From NCBI GenBank assembly GCA_949316235.1, contig OX438758.1, forward strand, positions 17,309,194 through 17,373,193: DNA of 64,000 nucleotides. Reading direction: 5' to 3'. Within the stretch, counting starts at the first letter, position 1. Every line of letters starts with the position of its first letter. A program made the position numbers and the translations under genes. The DNA is from Oegoconia quadripuncta (taxonomy: Eukaryota > Arthropoda > Insecta > Lepidoptera > Autostichidae). The notes below the pieces were generated by a model. The model saw only the letters and a program-made list of their open reading frames with translations. It was not told the origin of the DNA and made no database searches. This document shows positions 29,068 to 44,000 of this stretch, one piece after another.

Positions 29068-32000
29068 GTAAGTGGTTTTTTTTACTGCTTTTACTTTTGT
29101 AAGTGTTTTTATGAGATGATTGTTTATGGAAACCATCAATGGAATGACGAGTGAGCGAATTAAGGGTGACGTCACAATTGTTTTTGTGTCTGTTGGTTTC
29201 GGTTGGCTGGATGTGGCATTTGTAAACATAGCCTTGACTCATTGTCAAGGGAAATGAAATCAAATTCACGAACTCGTGAGGCTTCCTCACCTGAGATACA
29301 AATTGCAGATCTTAACTTCTAATGCATCTGGACGATACCTTAAGCGCTTATTAAACTATCCTATTTTTAAGACATCTGATTAGGAAATAGGACGGTGTAA
29401 TTGAAGTTAAAACAGTTAGATTCCGAATTAGTGGATTGGAAGGTTCCGAGCGCACTACCTCCTGATTAACGCGACATACATTGCTGGGAGGCTAGGTTCT
29501 GTTAATTCAAATATCCTTACTTAAATCAGCAATGTATGTCGAATTAGTCTTTTCATTTAGAATGGTGTAATAAACGCTTCGTAACTTCCGATTTCCTGAT
29601 TATAGTGTTCCTAATTAGATTTCCTAAAAAGAGAAAAGTGCAATAAGAGCTTAAGAGATATAAAAAAATATAGGTAGGTTTTTTTATGCACAACGGATTG
29701 GTACTTCACCTCAATCACACCTGATGTTAAGTGAAGATGAGGTCGAAGGTGGAAGCGTACTGACCCGGAACGCCCAACACATTTGGGAGACTGTTTATCT
29801 TATCTCTGACAACTGGAACACAACAATTCTATTAACATTTAGATTTAGAAAAGATGGTGGTAGCTGACCAGGCGGACATTTAAAATGCCCTACCATCAAC
29901 CAAATAGGTCACTATATTGCTTTAATTAACTTTGTAAAGCTGAGTGGTTTGTATATGTAAAACAATAGTACCAACCTGTCTCACCCCGTGGGTGTCGTAA
30001 AAGGTGACTAAGGGACTTTCCATGAAAAAACATCCATAGACTCTCAATTATAATTAGAAATAATAATATAGATGTTAATTATATATGAAGTTGTGATAAG
30101 TAAAGTGCGTGTTATCTAATAATGACTACATAATGTTTGCTTTTGCACACTCTCTGGTGAAATGTGAGAAACTATATGTATATTTTGTAACAATCTGGTT
30201 TGTACCACATTTCTGGGAATATAAAGTTATTCTATTCTGTTCGAAATTATTGAAGTTGTAAGTTAAATGGACGAATACATTACTTGTTTTATCGTCTCCT
30301 GACCTACGACTTCAGAGATAAGGAGCTACCAGTCAACACTGTTCGTACTTTGTTTTGCATATGAATAACATAAATTTTAGATAACTATTTTAATCTTCTT
30401 CTTAGCGAGTCGATGGCAAAAACATCAAACTCCTGAGGACCAGCCACAGGACAGTACCTCTATGATGCCACAGACAATGCTGTAGATAAATACCATAACA
30501 ACCCAACACCATATTTTGATTTTGTGGGCGCCATGTTGGATGTTTTTGCCATAAAATGTATTCTATGACACTCCAGGGATCAAGACGAATCAAACAACAC
30601 TATGCACTTCAAAATCGGTCCAGCCGTTTACAGGAGGTAACATAGAAATCTACATACATTCTTACCTACACTCAAAAACATTACCGTCCTTTTTGGGGCT
30701 ATCGGGTAAAAATGCAGCACTAAATTTAATAATAAAAGCAACCGTGTTAAAACTCATACCTATCTCCGAGTCAAAAAACGCGAATTTATTTATTTATTTT
30801 TATTTGATATAGGTACTTCCGTTATTGAGATACATCCGGACCAAGGCTGTATACATACACGTTCGTTTTTCTTCGGGGGGTTAAATAAATGTAGTCTTAC
30901 TTACCTGGATCTTATACTAAATATTATCATCATCTCAGTCCGCAAAACATCCCACTACAGAGATATAGGCCTTCCCTCGTATAATGTGGGAGTATGGGCC
31001 ATTGTCCACCACGCTGGCCCAATGCGGGTTGGGGACTTCACATGCCTTAGAATTTTTCTCAGGCTTGCAGGTTTCCTCACGATGCTTTCCTTCACCGTTC
31101 AAGAGCAATCGGATGAATGCACATAATTAAATTAAATTTAAAACTCATTGGTACATGACCTGCCTGGGAATCGAACCCGGACCTCCCAAATTGGAAAACC
31201 GCGTCTTAACCGCTGAGCCACCGATGCTCTCCTATGTTATATCGAGTTGAAATGTCGTCCTTTCAACCGAATTCTCAATTCGACTGTACTTTTTTTATAT
31301 TTGTTTCTTGAAATTTGGCAATCTGTTAACAACAGATTTTAATGATTTTTGTTTGATATGGTTTACCACCATTGTGGTCCCATATAAATTTGGTTAAGAC
31401 CTGATGATGCACTCCGGAGATAGAAAGTGGAAACTTCCGAAATCGGTTGTTATGTCAATTTTAGCGGCTGAATTATGTCCTTTTAATTTGCCATTGGTGT
31501 CCATTCGGAAACCAGTTTTGGAGTAATGCCGTCGCATCGTACTGTACCAGGGAGAAAGAGACAGTACTACTCTAAAACTGGTTTTAGTTTAGTTGGTGTA
31601 CTTCCGAATCGACATTGACACCGATTCGGATGTACACCAACTAAACTAAAACCAGTTTTGGAATGGTGCCGTCACATCGTACCTACTGTTCCAGGAAGAA
31701 AGAGACAGTACTACTTTAAAACTGGTTTTAGTTTACTTTAGTTTAGTTGGTGTACAGCCGAATCGACACCAATGTCGCATAATAAATAAAATATGGATAA
31801 ATCAAAATGACCTTCATAGTTTACTATCGCTTTTAATTAAAACAACGTTTCTAATAATTATTTATACTTTCAGTTACGTTGCGACATTAAACATTAGGTA
31901 CTCAAGTCAGACAATAAATAGTTTAATATTTAAAAATCAAAAACCCGACAGCATTATTTGAATTTAACGGATATATGCATTTTTATACATAAAATGTATT

Positions 32001-35000
32001 CTGTGACACTCTGGGGAACAAAACTAAGTACTCCAACGACATGATGCACTTCAAAATCAAAATATTATAAACTAGCTTTCCGTCCGCGGCTTCGCCTGAG
32101 TAGAATAACTTTAAAGTGAAAATTTGTTTATCCTGCGGGAATTACTCACTTCATCGGGATAAAAAGTCTATGTCTTAATTCTGGATTAAATTCTACCTAT
32201 TTAACAAATTTTCCTCCAAATCCGTTAAGGCGTCGTCCAGGACGACCTGATGAAAGTCGCGGGAAGTCGCTGGATGTAGGCCGCTTCCTGTCGCTCTGTG
32301 GAAATTTATATGGAAGGCCTATGCTCGGCTGGGGACGGCCTGTGGCTAATAAGACGATTCCTCCTTGTGAATATTATAACCTATGCTTACTTATATATAT
32401 TTTTTTGGCAAATCAAGTTCTTTTTTTTTTATGCACAACGTGTTGGTACTTGAATTCAATCACACCTGATGTTAAGTGTAGATGATGTCGAAGGTGGAAG
32501 CGTACTGACCCGGAAACCCCAACACATTTTGAGGACTGGCTACCTTATCTCTGACAACCGGAACACAACAATGCTATTAACTTTGCTGCTTGGCGGCAGA
32601 TTCAGATAAGATGGTGGTAGCTAGCCAGGCGGACATTTAAAATGGGCATTTTTTGGCTACCACCAACCAAACCGAGTACTTAAACATGTACCCCGCTGGG
32701 GATCGAACCAGCGACCTCCGAATCATAAACCCAATGTTGTTTACATTGAGCCACGGAGGCGGTTAGAATATTACATATATTTTTATATATTTTTCTTGTC
32801 TAAAATTTATTCAATAACCCTAAATTTATTGGAATTTCACCGGTTAAATTCTTAGTGTATTTACACAAAATTATAAATAGCTGATTATGATGATGGTAAC
32901 ATAGAATTCTTGAGAATTATGAACTTGCTATTATGGGTATAAAATAAGCATATAAATTTCACAATAACGACACATCCGACTGCAATGACTACACGGTTTT
33001 TTGTCAACAACGCGTGTTTACAAACATCTGTCTGTCACACATAACACGAAATCTGAATGCTGACACCATTGTGATGCACGACCCGTTGGATATTTGTAAA
33101 TATGCGTGAATATCGTATTGATTTGTCAGCGTATTTCTGAATTACGTGAGACAATTGCTTGAATAGGTTGTTTCCAACAGGTTTATAACTTGACCTCAAT
33201 TATGATATTAATTTAGTAAATTATAACCTCAAACTTGCGTTTCCTGTCCACCTCCCTCGTACAATCATTTTCAGTGCAATCTGTAAGACTATGGAGCTAG
33301 CTGCCAGATGATGAAACAAAATTTTTTTGCCTATACAGGGTGACATTTAAGTAATGTAATTCCCGCTTATTGGTACCTCCACTCCAGATTACGAACAACT
33401 TTCCACTAGAAACCATAGCCAAATTCAGAAAAGAATATTTACAAATTGAGGAGTGTCGAGTCACTTTAAATCAGATGTGATTTATATACCTAATTTTTTA
33501 TATTTTAACCGCCTCCGTGGCTCAATGTAAACAACATTGGGTTTACGATTCGGAGGTCGCGGGTTAGATCCCCAGCGGGGTATATGTTTAAGTACTCGGT
33601 TTGGTTGCTGGTAGGGCATTTTAAATGTCCGCCTGGCTAGCTACCACCATCTTATCTAAATCTGCCGCCAAATAGCAATGTTTATAGCAATGTTGTGTTC
33701 TGGTTGTCAGAGATAAGATAGCCAGTCCTCCAAATGTGTTGGGGTTTCCGGGTCAGTACGCTTCCACCTTCGACCTCATCTTCACTTAACATCAGGTGTG
33801 ATTGAGGTCAAGTACCAAACCGTTGCGGGATCGAACCCGCGACCTCCGAATCGTAAACCCAATGTTGTTTACATTGAGCCACTGAGGCGGACAACTATAC
33901 CACTCTCACGTCGCGTCGCAACGTCATGCTACGGGGGATGCTATACCTATCTAGCCATAAGTTATTTTTCTACGAAAGATCGACATATTTAGAAACGACT
34001 TCATAAAATTGAGTTCATTGTATTTTAGAAGTGAAAGTGACTGTGAAGTGAAATAAAATTAAGATAATATGAAGTGGTCCACCGTCGAGTATAACGAGGC
34101 ATATTATTTCTCAAACAATGAAACCTCGTTTTTAGGGTTCCCTAATCAACAAGGAACCCTTTTAGTTTCGCCTTCTACGTCACTTAGTAAATACTAGAAA
34201 GCTGTAAGTTGGCGTGGATGTACATATTTATTATTGCGACAAAGTGGTAAAATCATGAAAAAATGATTTTTGTTTAGGGTACCTTCCCTACACCTAAAGT
34301 GGGGAATGATTTTTATTCGTACCTCATCACGTGGAATGTCATTGGATGCATTGCACAAAAATTTTAGAGGTTATCTTGAACAGTTAATCGATTCAGGGAT
34401 CCGTTTGCGAAATATTAAGCTAAGTGCAAATTTTTGTTAAGACTTTTAATAATGCCCCACTGGTCATCAGCTCTTCGATCTAAGTGCCCTGCCCACTGCC
34501 ACTTAACTTGCTAATCCGCTGGGCTATGTCATTGAACTCGTACACTATATTACTAATAAATTAAAGAGCCCTCAACAACAAAGTCATTTGGTAATACGAT
34601 ACTCCATCAGGTATTACTGTGGTCAAACCGTAGACATATAAAGACCGAATAGAAGGATTAAATAGCGTAGCCCGTTGTGTGATACAAAAGTGTCAGCTGA
34701 ATTAAGGCTATGACGTATTAGTATCAACCGCCTCCGTGGCTCAATGTAAACAACATTGGGTTTACGATTCGGAGGTCGCGGGTTCGATCCCCAGCGGGGT
34801 ACATGTTTAAGTACTCGGTTTGGTTGGTGGTAGGGCATTTTAAATGTCCGCCTGGCTAGCTACCACCATCTTAACTAAATCTGCCGCCAAGCAGCAATGT
34901 TAATAGCATTGTCGTGTTCCGGTTGTCAGAGATAAGATAGCCAGTCCCCCAAATGTGTCGGGGTTTCCGGGTCAGTACGCTTCCATCTTCGACCTCATCT

Positions 35001-38000
35001 TCACTTAACATCAGGTGTGATTGAGTACCAACCAAGTCAAGGACCAACCCGTTATGCATAAAAAAAAAAAAAAAAAAAAAGTATGAGGTAATGTTTATTT
35101 ATTTATTTATGAAAGAAACCAACAGGTTTTATTATAATATTTTTTTTTTTTTTTTATGAAGTTCAAGCTAAGTAGTTAAGCACCAAGTAATGGGTAGCTT
35201 TACGGACATTGAGATAACGCTGCAAATAATGCCGAGTATTCGTATGATACGTGCAGCTGCAGATACGCACTATTGCATAATAATATAAATAAATATTTTG
35301 GCATATACACACAGCGCCATCTAGCTCCACACTAAGCAACTATAGGCTTGTATTATGGATACCAGATGGTTGATAAACTACACAATAACATTTTTTTGGT
35401 GAATAAATACATATATGTATAAGTGAAAATATTAGAAATATTCTAACTGTTTGGCTTATCAGATTACGAATTTATTAATTCCATAACTCGTAACTATTTT
35501 CTCTGGAAACAAGCAATATTTGTATAGTGACTTTGCTTAGGTACCTATTATCACCGATGCTGGGAAGGATCCGGTGAGCCGTTATTTACTAAGCTTGTTG
35601 ATCATGACATTTGAGAAAGAAGGATTACAACGTCTTCTCATCTAAAATTACCCAACGCTTAAAGACGAAAGTCTGTGTATTATAAAAAATGTAGTTGTTG
35701 ACATAAGCTGCGGGGTACGCGTAGACTTTATATTAATGTGCGGTCTATTATTATTTATAAGTCTGTGGGTCACATATCCGTATCCGTCTGTCATAAAAAA
35801 AAACAAAATAAATTGCCTAACTCGGCCAAATTATACCCCTATCGCGTGACGTAGAGTACATGTCGTAGACAGATAGCAACATTAGCCATTCAAATGAATA
35901 CCTGGCGGATCGTTATGTATGGCGAACATTTCTAGCAATATATATGGAACTACCCAGAGCAATCCAAAGCAACTTTTTTTTTAGTTGACTGGGGATATCC
36001 TTTATGGACTTTTATGAAATGAAGTGTGTCTTGCCAGTGATGACATATGGAATGGAAACGTGGTCGCTCACTATGGGCCTCATAAGAAGGCTCAAGGTCA
36101 TCCAAAGGACAAAGGAGAGAGCTATGCTCGATGATTCCGACCGATATAGCCCGAAGAATTGCCAAATTTCAGTGACATTGGGGGGCACATTGGGGGCGGA
36201 AAGGTGCTCGAGTGACGACCACGCACCGGCAGGCGCAGCATGGGCAAGCTAAGAGGTGGACCGACAAAACCGACGATTTGGTAAAGACCGCTGGAAGCCG
36301 CTGGATGGTTGTGGAGGTTTTTGGAGGAGGCCTTTGACAAGCAGTGGACGTCTTTCGGCTGATGATCATGCTTAATGGATAGGCTAGACGTCTTTCGGCC
36401 ACCGGGCTGTATGGTTACGCCGGACTCTCGCTACCGACTAAAACCACTGGGGTATCCGCGCATTTGATGGGGTTACGGGTCCCAAAACGCCAGCGCTCCA
36501 CCGCTTCCTTCAGCGATATAATCGTGCCACTAAAGATCGCAACTGCCATCAGGCCTCCACGCTGCCGAGCATGGCATTGACCAGGGCCGGGCAGGCAGGG
36601 CAGGGCGGCGCAGGGAGGCTGGGTACTTCCATGTCATGTCCACAGCACAACCCCCACATCGATATTCCTATTGTGACATGTTCCCAGCAATCTTTACTCA
36701 ATGGTGGCACACCATCGATCAATACGCGTAGGCATTCGTATGCCTAAATTATTCATCTGCCTACAACATATCATAGATATTATATTCACGAACGATTCAA
36801 CACAATAGGCAATAACAAACATTATCCAATTTTGTTACCAATTGAATGAAAATCATTGCAATTAGAATTATCAGCCTATACATAAATAATCACTATGTAG
36901 AAGGCTGTTCTATCATTATACGCGATAGTTTGGTTTGTTTTAACCTTCGAAGCAAAAGAGGAGTGTTGCAGATTTTAAGTTTATGTCTGTCTGTGGCGTT
37001 GTAGCGCTAAAGCGGCAGAACCGATTTGAAAAAGTTTTATTTTTTTTCCATAGCTGGTGTTTGCGAGATGATTCTCTATGTATCTCTTATAGAGATCATG
37101 TTCGGGTACAATTAAGATAGCATGGAAATTGGATCTTTATAATACTCGTATATTTATTTGAAAATGAAACATGTCAGCTCTTATTTACGGACCTATACGC
37201 GACCATCCAAATGTCTTGGCGACTGGTTTCTAGCCTGTCCTTTTTAAAATGATTTTTCGAATAAAAACATTTGCACTAAATTATTCGACTCTTCATACAT
37301 AACTCTTTAATTCTTCATTCAAAACTTCCTTCCAGCATCAGTCTTTCCTGAATCCTACAACTTTGGGATCTTCAAGAGTAGGCTGAATAGGCATTTAGTG
37401 AGATCGCGTGCTTGCCACATCGTCACTTTCCATCAGGTGAGATTGTGGTCAAACGCGTATCCAGTTAATTACAAAAAAGCCTACCTATCTGGCTGAAAGC
37501 AACATAATCTCTTAAGTACAGGGGTCACAGACGTTTTGTCACCTTGAGTGTTGAGATGCCTTAGTTCTTAATTTAACTAGTTTTTTATCCTCTACATCAC
37601 AACACGAACAATAGCCATTTGATGCTTTACAACAGAAAGAGATGAGAAGGTGGTAGTCACCCACCCGGCATCCTGACGACGGGAAGGAGGCCTAGCACCT
37701 GGTGGATGCTCTTGTAACACTAGTTTCATTTATTTCCAGCATGTCTTCTAGTTCACGGACGGAACCGCTGTTTACAAAATGCTGCTTTTGCATACCACTG
37801 AGGACTGGATGTTTCATATTGGGATATTTAAATTTGGTGAGTATTAAACGAAGAGCTGAAGCATGCCTTCATGCCTGCCTTTCATTCTGGGGTGTCTAAG
37901 AATTTTCTACGATCGCATGCGTCATCTTCCTATTCTCGCCTTGCAGGAGTCACAATACGTAAAATGAGATTATGGGATTCTATATCAGCTTGACTAAAAT

Positions 38001-41000
38001 TACCATAGAATATGGACGGGAAGCAGCGTCTTTCGTGTCGAGCTCGTAAAAATCTGTGCCAAGCCTTAATATGCAATTCGCGTTTGAAGCTGCTTATATC
38101 GAGGCGGTATACTTATTAGGTTTCTTTAGGATTCATCTAGCGTCTGTTATTAAGCTTCTTTTAACGAGTTTGTAGTCCATTAAAATGACTAATTCTACCC
38201 TCTTACGTCCACTTAGATATATTTAGGGTAAAATGATCCTTGGGATTTAGTGCTAATATATCTAATCCATCAATCAATCAGAGTCATTTATTTCTAATAC
38301 ACAGGTTATATTATAGACAGAATATCTAATTTGGATACATGAACTCCTCATGTCCATTTGAATACCGTGGATTATGAACATGTTGAAATACGTATATTTT
38401 ATAACATTTTATTTTGAGAAGTTATATTACCTCCTCGTCACCAATTCCACAAAGCCTGAAAATCAACGACGTTAACGGCACGATTAGTCCAATTAGTAAC
38501 TCACAGAATAATCCAAAACGAGTTGATCTGCCAGAGAACCAACGAGGTCTAATAGTTTAAAAAGATAGCACGCTGAAGTAGCAATAGGCAGATCATAACT
38601 GTTACAGAACCGAACGACGCAAGCGGCTTCTGGAGTGGAGACTATGCAAACGTATTGTAGAACTTCTCCTAGCTCCAAGGAGCTGGACTGAGAGAACTGT
38701 TACGACTGTTTTATTACAACTAACAACGCATCTCTATTCCAGGTCTTCAACACCTTCCACACCCTCGCTCTCCTAACCCTCACCACATACATCGGCATCT
38801 CTACCCACGGTTTCGATCACTTCGACAATGACCGCCCGCTGGAGGTCTCCGATCAAGTTCCCGACATCGAATCAGTTGAGAAGCCATTCCTCAACCAGAT
38901 CGGAATTCTGCTGATGGTCGTGCTGTGTGCGAACATGGCGTGGCTGATGATAAATGTTGCCTGTCTCGTTGGGCTGCATAAGGTAAGAAACTATAAAATT
39001 CCTGTGGCCCATATTTTGTTTTGGCAAAGAGGCTCCGGGGTTTTCGGGTCAGTACGCTTCCACTTTCGGCCTCATCTTCACTTAACATCAGGTGTGATTG
39101 AGGTCAAGTGCTAACCTGTTGTGCATATAAAAAAAAGACTGTTACGGCCAACTACTCGTGACTTGTTTTTTTAATGCTGTAGAAATCGATTAACTACTTG
39201 ACTTACGTGTCAAGTAGTTACGAAAAGCCTGCAAGTCACCTCGTTGTAGCGAACAAACCCACCACCTTCCCATGCCCCCATCAACCATCTTGGTTATACG
39301 TGCCGAATCGTTGAGAGATGTGCCCGGTACTTGCGAACTCGTTGTAGCGAACAGATTTAATTACCTACCCTACACTATTAGGTAGCTAAATAGCATGCGC
39401 ATAGCAAGGCACTGGTATCCTATCATGTGATTTAAGTTAAGAAATATGTGTGAAAGTTTAGCCGCCTCTGTTGGTCAATGTAAATAACTTAAAGCCTTGT
39501 ATCATTCAGTGGTTTCAGAATGGTTTACTTTATAAGAGTAATCGAAAATTTTTTGATCGCGACTATAGTTTCTTGAGCAAAGTTGAAAATTACACGAATT
39601 AAATTTTACCCTGTATATTGGTCTCATGATGGAGTCAGGAGGTGGATAGTGGAACTCTAGCGTGTTTAGTAGTTTTAAAAACTACATATTATTTACTCTG
39701 TGTACTTATGATTCCCACGCTTACAAACATACATACGAAGTTACTAATAAAATAGACCGACCATATATTGCGAGACCACTGAAATTTTGCAAAATTATTT
39801 CGCCATCTGTTAGTTAAACCGCAGCCGCCATTAACAGCAGACAGTGTGAATTTGGGGGTAATAAAAATAGTTTTTAGGTTAGTTTATGGTGCCAGCACTT
39901 TGTTTTCAGATTCTTTCATAATTGTTTTCAGCCAAATTTGGATACAGGCGAATAACTGTCACTTAGAGATAAGTAAGTAGGTATAATATTTTAACCTTCT
40001 CTTCACAGTAGATTCTTGAAAATTTAATATAATATGTCAAAAGAACATTGCATCAATTAAGAAAAATAGTGATAAACATGATGTCAACACAAGAAATAAA
40101 GATAAACTTGCAGGTCACATAAGTCGCATCTCTAAAGTCAGTTAGTCAAAGGGTAACGTATTACGCTTTTTCAATAACGTTCCAGTTGATATGCAACATT
40201 TTCCTCTCAATAAATTTAAAGATACTATAAAACAGAAACTTATTAACAAAACATATTATAAAATATCAGACTATTTAGATGATAATCATCCCTGGACATA
40301 AGCACAGATCGTTCGCATGCCAGGCTATTTCACAATTAATAATTAATTATAAAACCTTTTTGTTATATAAAAACCTTTATGTAAAATCAAAGCCTGATTT
40401 TAAAAGAGCAACCTCTCGAGTTTCTTGCTAGTTTTTCTCAGGGGAAAATTGCATTTTGGACAAGCAGTAGCTTAAAAAATGTGAAATTGACTATTTTGAG
40501 TGTACCCTGTGTACCTACAAAATAAAGCATTTTTGACTTTGACTTTGACATTCACTTGGACGAAATATACAACTATCCCACTCCCACCCTTAGTCGCGCG
40601 CGACATACGATGTCATGCTACGCAAGTAGGCCTCCATAGCCGGTATCTATACGAACAGTGGTCCCATAAATATGACAGTATAGCTAACATTGTGTTTTTT
40701 TTTTCAATGACAACACTCTATATAGTGTGACTTTGAGTGTGTGTGCATTGTGTATGTATGCGGGTATGTAGATGAGTTAGGTACAGGTACCGAGTAAGCG
40801 CGCTACTTCTAGATCAGATGTGATTGGGATCAAGCGCTAACCCGTTGTCCATAAGAAAGAAGTTCATTATCATTGAAATTAGACAATGAGGGGTCCGCTT
40901 GCTCGTTTGTCGTGCCATAATAAAAAAGACCTTTTAGTCCGGGTTATTGTCCTCTTTCGTTCGTAATATGGAACGTCCTCAGCCTTTTCTTTACATTCTC

Positions 41001-44000
41001 GAAGGGTAATAAACAAAACGTGTTAGCAAAGTGCTAAAGGAGCGTAATGTCCGACTGGACAAAGTCCAACTGAGAAAGTGTATATTTTGTTATTTATCCT
41101 CGAATAAACCGTTGCAGTGGTTATTCGGGTACAGTAAAAGAATTTTTATGGATTTTAAATGGGTCAATTCTTAGGATATTCAGGAAATAATAATTAGATA
41201 TTATTTACTACTGTAACTTATTATAATAATAACTGTCCGCCCGCGGATTCGCCTGCGTTAAATAACTTTATCGCGGGAATTTCATCATCCCGGGGGAAAA
41301 ACTTTATCGTGAAAAAAAGTATCCTATGTCTTAATCCTGGTTATTTTCTACCTATTTACAAAATTTCATCCAAATCCGTTCATCCGTTTCGCCGTTTCAT
41401 TTCGCAACAAACAAACAAATAAACTCTGAATTCATATTATGAAAAAGCTATGATTATTTAATCGCCATGTGGAAATTGAAGACGATGCGGGATGACTTCA
41501 ACGACAGACAATTTACATAACAAACAAAACAAATGAATCTTGCTCTATTTCCCTGCACCCATACCCAAGCCCTATTCGTTTTCTATTTGAGCAATGTCTG
41601 GCGTGGCTAGCCCTGGGATGGGTGACCACTGGTGGTATTTCCATACGAGTGCTTCCGTACTTCGGAGGACACCAACCATTAAAAGACTGACCGTACCAGA
41701 CATAGCTATTCGAAAACTAATAGCGAATGCGACTGCGCCATGAGTGTTTCTTTCCCTTCCTTTTTACCCGACTGCCCAAGGACGAAGGGTAATGTTTTTC
41801 GAGTATATGTATGTATGTCGGTTCCTTTGGGGCATCCTGTAGCTTAAACGGCTTGGCATTTCGAAGTGTATGGGGTCGTTAGATTCGTCTTGATACCCAG
41901 AGTGTCAGTACACATTTTATGGTAAAAATCCAACATGGCGTCAGCAATATACAAAATATGCTGTCGAGTTTCTTGCTTTTTAAATACATAAATAGTTATT
42001 TATCTAGATAAATTTAGAATAATTATCCATGGATGTGGAAATATAAGAAAATATGTACGTTTCACTTGGTATATGCGCGCTTAGACTAATATTCTATGCA
42101 AGTTGAGCAATGTCCTTCAAATTCGTCATTACCATCGCTTTGTTATATGTTTTGTTACAAGAACCGACGTGAGAAACTCACGAAGTACAAAGTGGAATTT
42201 TAGTGTCACTATTGCTCATGACGACCATGGACGTATTTAATCTGCATATAGTGCCAAAGGTAGAAACCTTTAATGCCTATACTTGGAAATGTCAAGTTCT
42301 GTATGTGACACCTCACCTTTTAAATTTATATTATTAGAATTAGGTATGTAGCACTATAGTTACAGAGACATGTAAAACAGTTTGCTTAGTGGCTAATTCA
42401 CATATGCATTTTCTTTTTATCTATTCGTCTTAGCCGATCTCAAGATCTCCGTCGTAAAGCTAAATAAAAGGTATATTTATATGTGAGTACACTTTTTTAT
42501 CATCACATTCGCAAGTGGGTAACAACAGTTTTTTTCTTTTTTTCCTATTTTTTTTCCTCACACATATAAGAGATTTAGTAGACAGTGTCATTATAATTTT
42601 TGCCATTGATTCGAAAAGTAGAAGTAGACAAGGTTATCGAAGGTATCAGATCTCACCACCGCACTCCTCCCACTGTAACTTCTGTAAGCCATGATAAACG
42701 GCGCCTACTGAAGGTAGACGATTCCCTATGTGACTCTATTTCTACCTTGGACACCAAACTAATTAAAGAAAGAATTTAAGGGTGAAAAAATAAGAAAGAA
42801 TGAAAGTCCTTCCCCCCCAGCAAATGGGAGTATAGCTAATGTCACGTAAAAAACCAAAGAGGCTAACCCTATGGGGGAGAGGGCCAAGTGAAGTTCGACG
42901 CTCTAATTTTATACACCACGGACAGCGTCTGAACGCGCGTGAGCGTTGATGGTAGGGAAGCAATAGGGGGTAAAAGTGCCAATAGTAGGTATGGCAGAAG
43001 CGCATGCACGCTCGGAAGTTGTGGCGGTATTGTACCAGGTGGCCCTAATATACCGGCCGGATATCCGAATTTATATCGTCGAATGAGTGATTGAGAGTTC
43101 TCGTATTGTGTGTTACATTTAAGAATTAAATGCCAGATGCGTTTTAAAAACTATATCCTTTTCTACATTTTTTATGGTATCGACTTTCCTACTTTTTGGG
43201 GCAAACTACTTTAAGGTCATTATAATTTTTGCCATTGACTCGAAAAGCAGAAGAAGAAAAGTTCACCACTCCTGAAAAATTAAGAAGACATGGTTCCTAA
43301 GGGGGACGTGACCAAAAATTTCTCGTATCTACTTCGGCTCGGATGGCTTTGGTGGAGTTGGCGACGTAAACCTTTCCGCTGAACTTCTGAAATTACCTTT
43401 GAAGAAGCTGATACTCCTGGGATCTTAGGGCTCTCTGGCTCCTGAATAATGCCAAGTCTGCATGATACCAATCTTTATGGAAGGACATTAAAAGTTGAAA
43501 CGTCAGTTCTCTGATTCGATCTGTTTGTGCATATGTATAATAAAATCCATTTCTCCCGATAAAACCAGCTTATTATTCCCGTATTCCCACTGAACGTAAT
43601 ATCAAGTATCTTATTATGTTGAGTCACCTAGCCATATAGTGAGTATATCTGAAACGAGAAATCATTTCAGAAGGTGGATCACAGGATTCGCTCTAGCAAT
43701 TAGTGAAAAGCTCTTAAAATGCTAAGTAAAAGCACACAGATGATCGTATAGCAGAAATTTTAATGACGTTTTAGCGTCGTGCTCTGGGTCAACGCACGGA
43801 CAGATTCACTCACTATGGCGCTATGGTGGAATATCACGTATTAACCGAATTATCTGATAGATGCCACTACGAGTGCTGAATTAGCCCTAGTCGCGATAAA
43901 TGTTAAGCCTGTCCCTATTATGTAAATTATGGTCGATTCCCAAGTTTACCTTGGTTTTTAATAAGAGGAGATATTATGTCTGTATGTATTTTTTTATGTA

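Noticed and set aside
29039..29290. 83-codon minus ORF
   Set aside because: Antisense over exon 1 and the start of intron 1, no domain. The plus-strand splice logic explains the region better.
36122..36402. Minus-strand ORFs of 72 and 77 codons
   Set aside because: Shadows of the plus-strand RTE-like relic.
41588..41630. Functional 5S rRNA gene
   Set aside because: Only the 3' half is present, it is diverged, and it continues into a repeat body. A true 5S gene needs about 120 bases with boxes A, IE and C and a T-run terminator.
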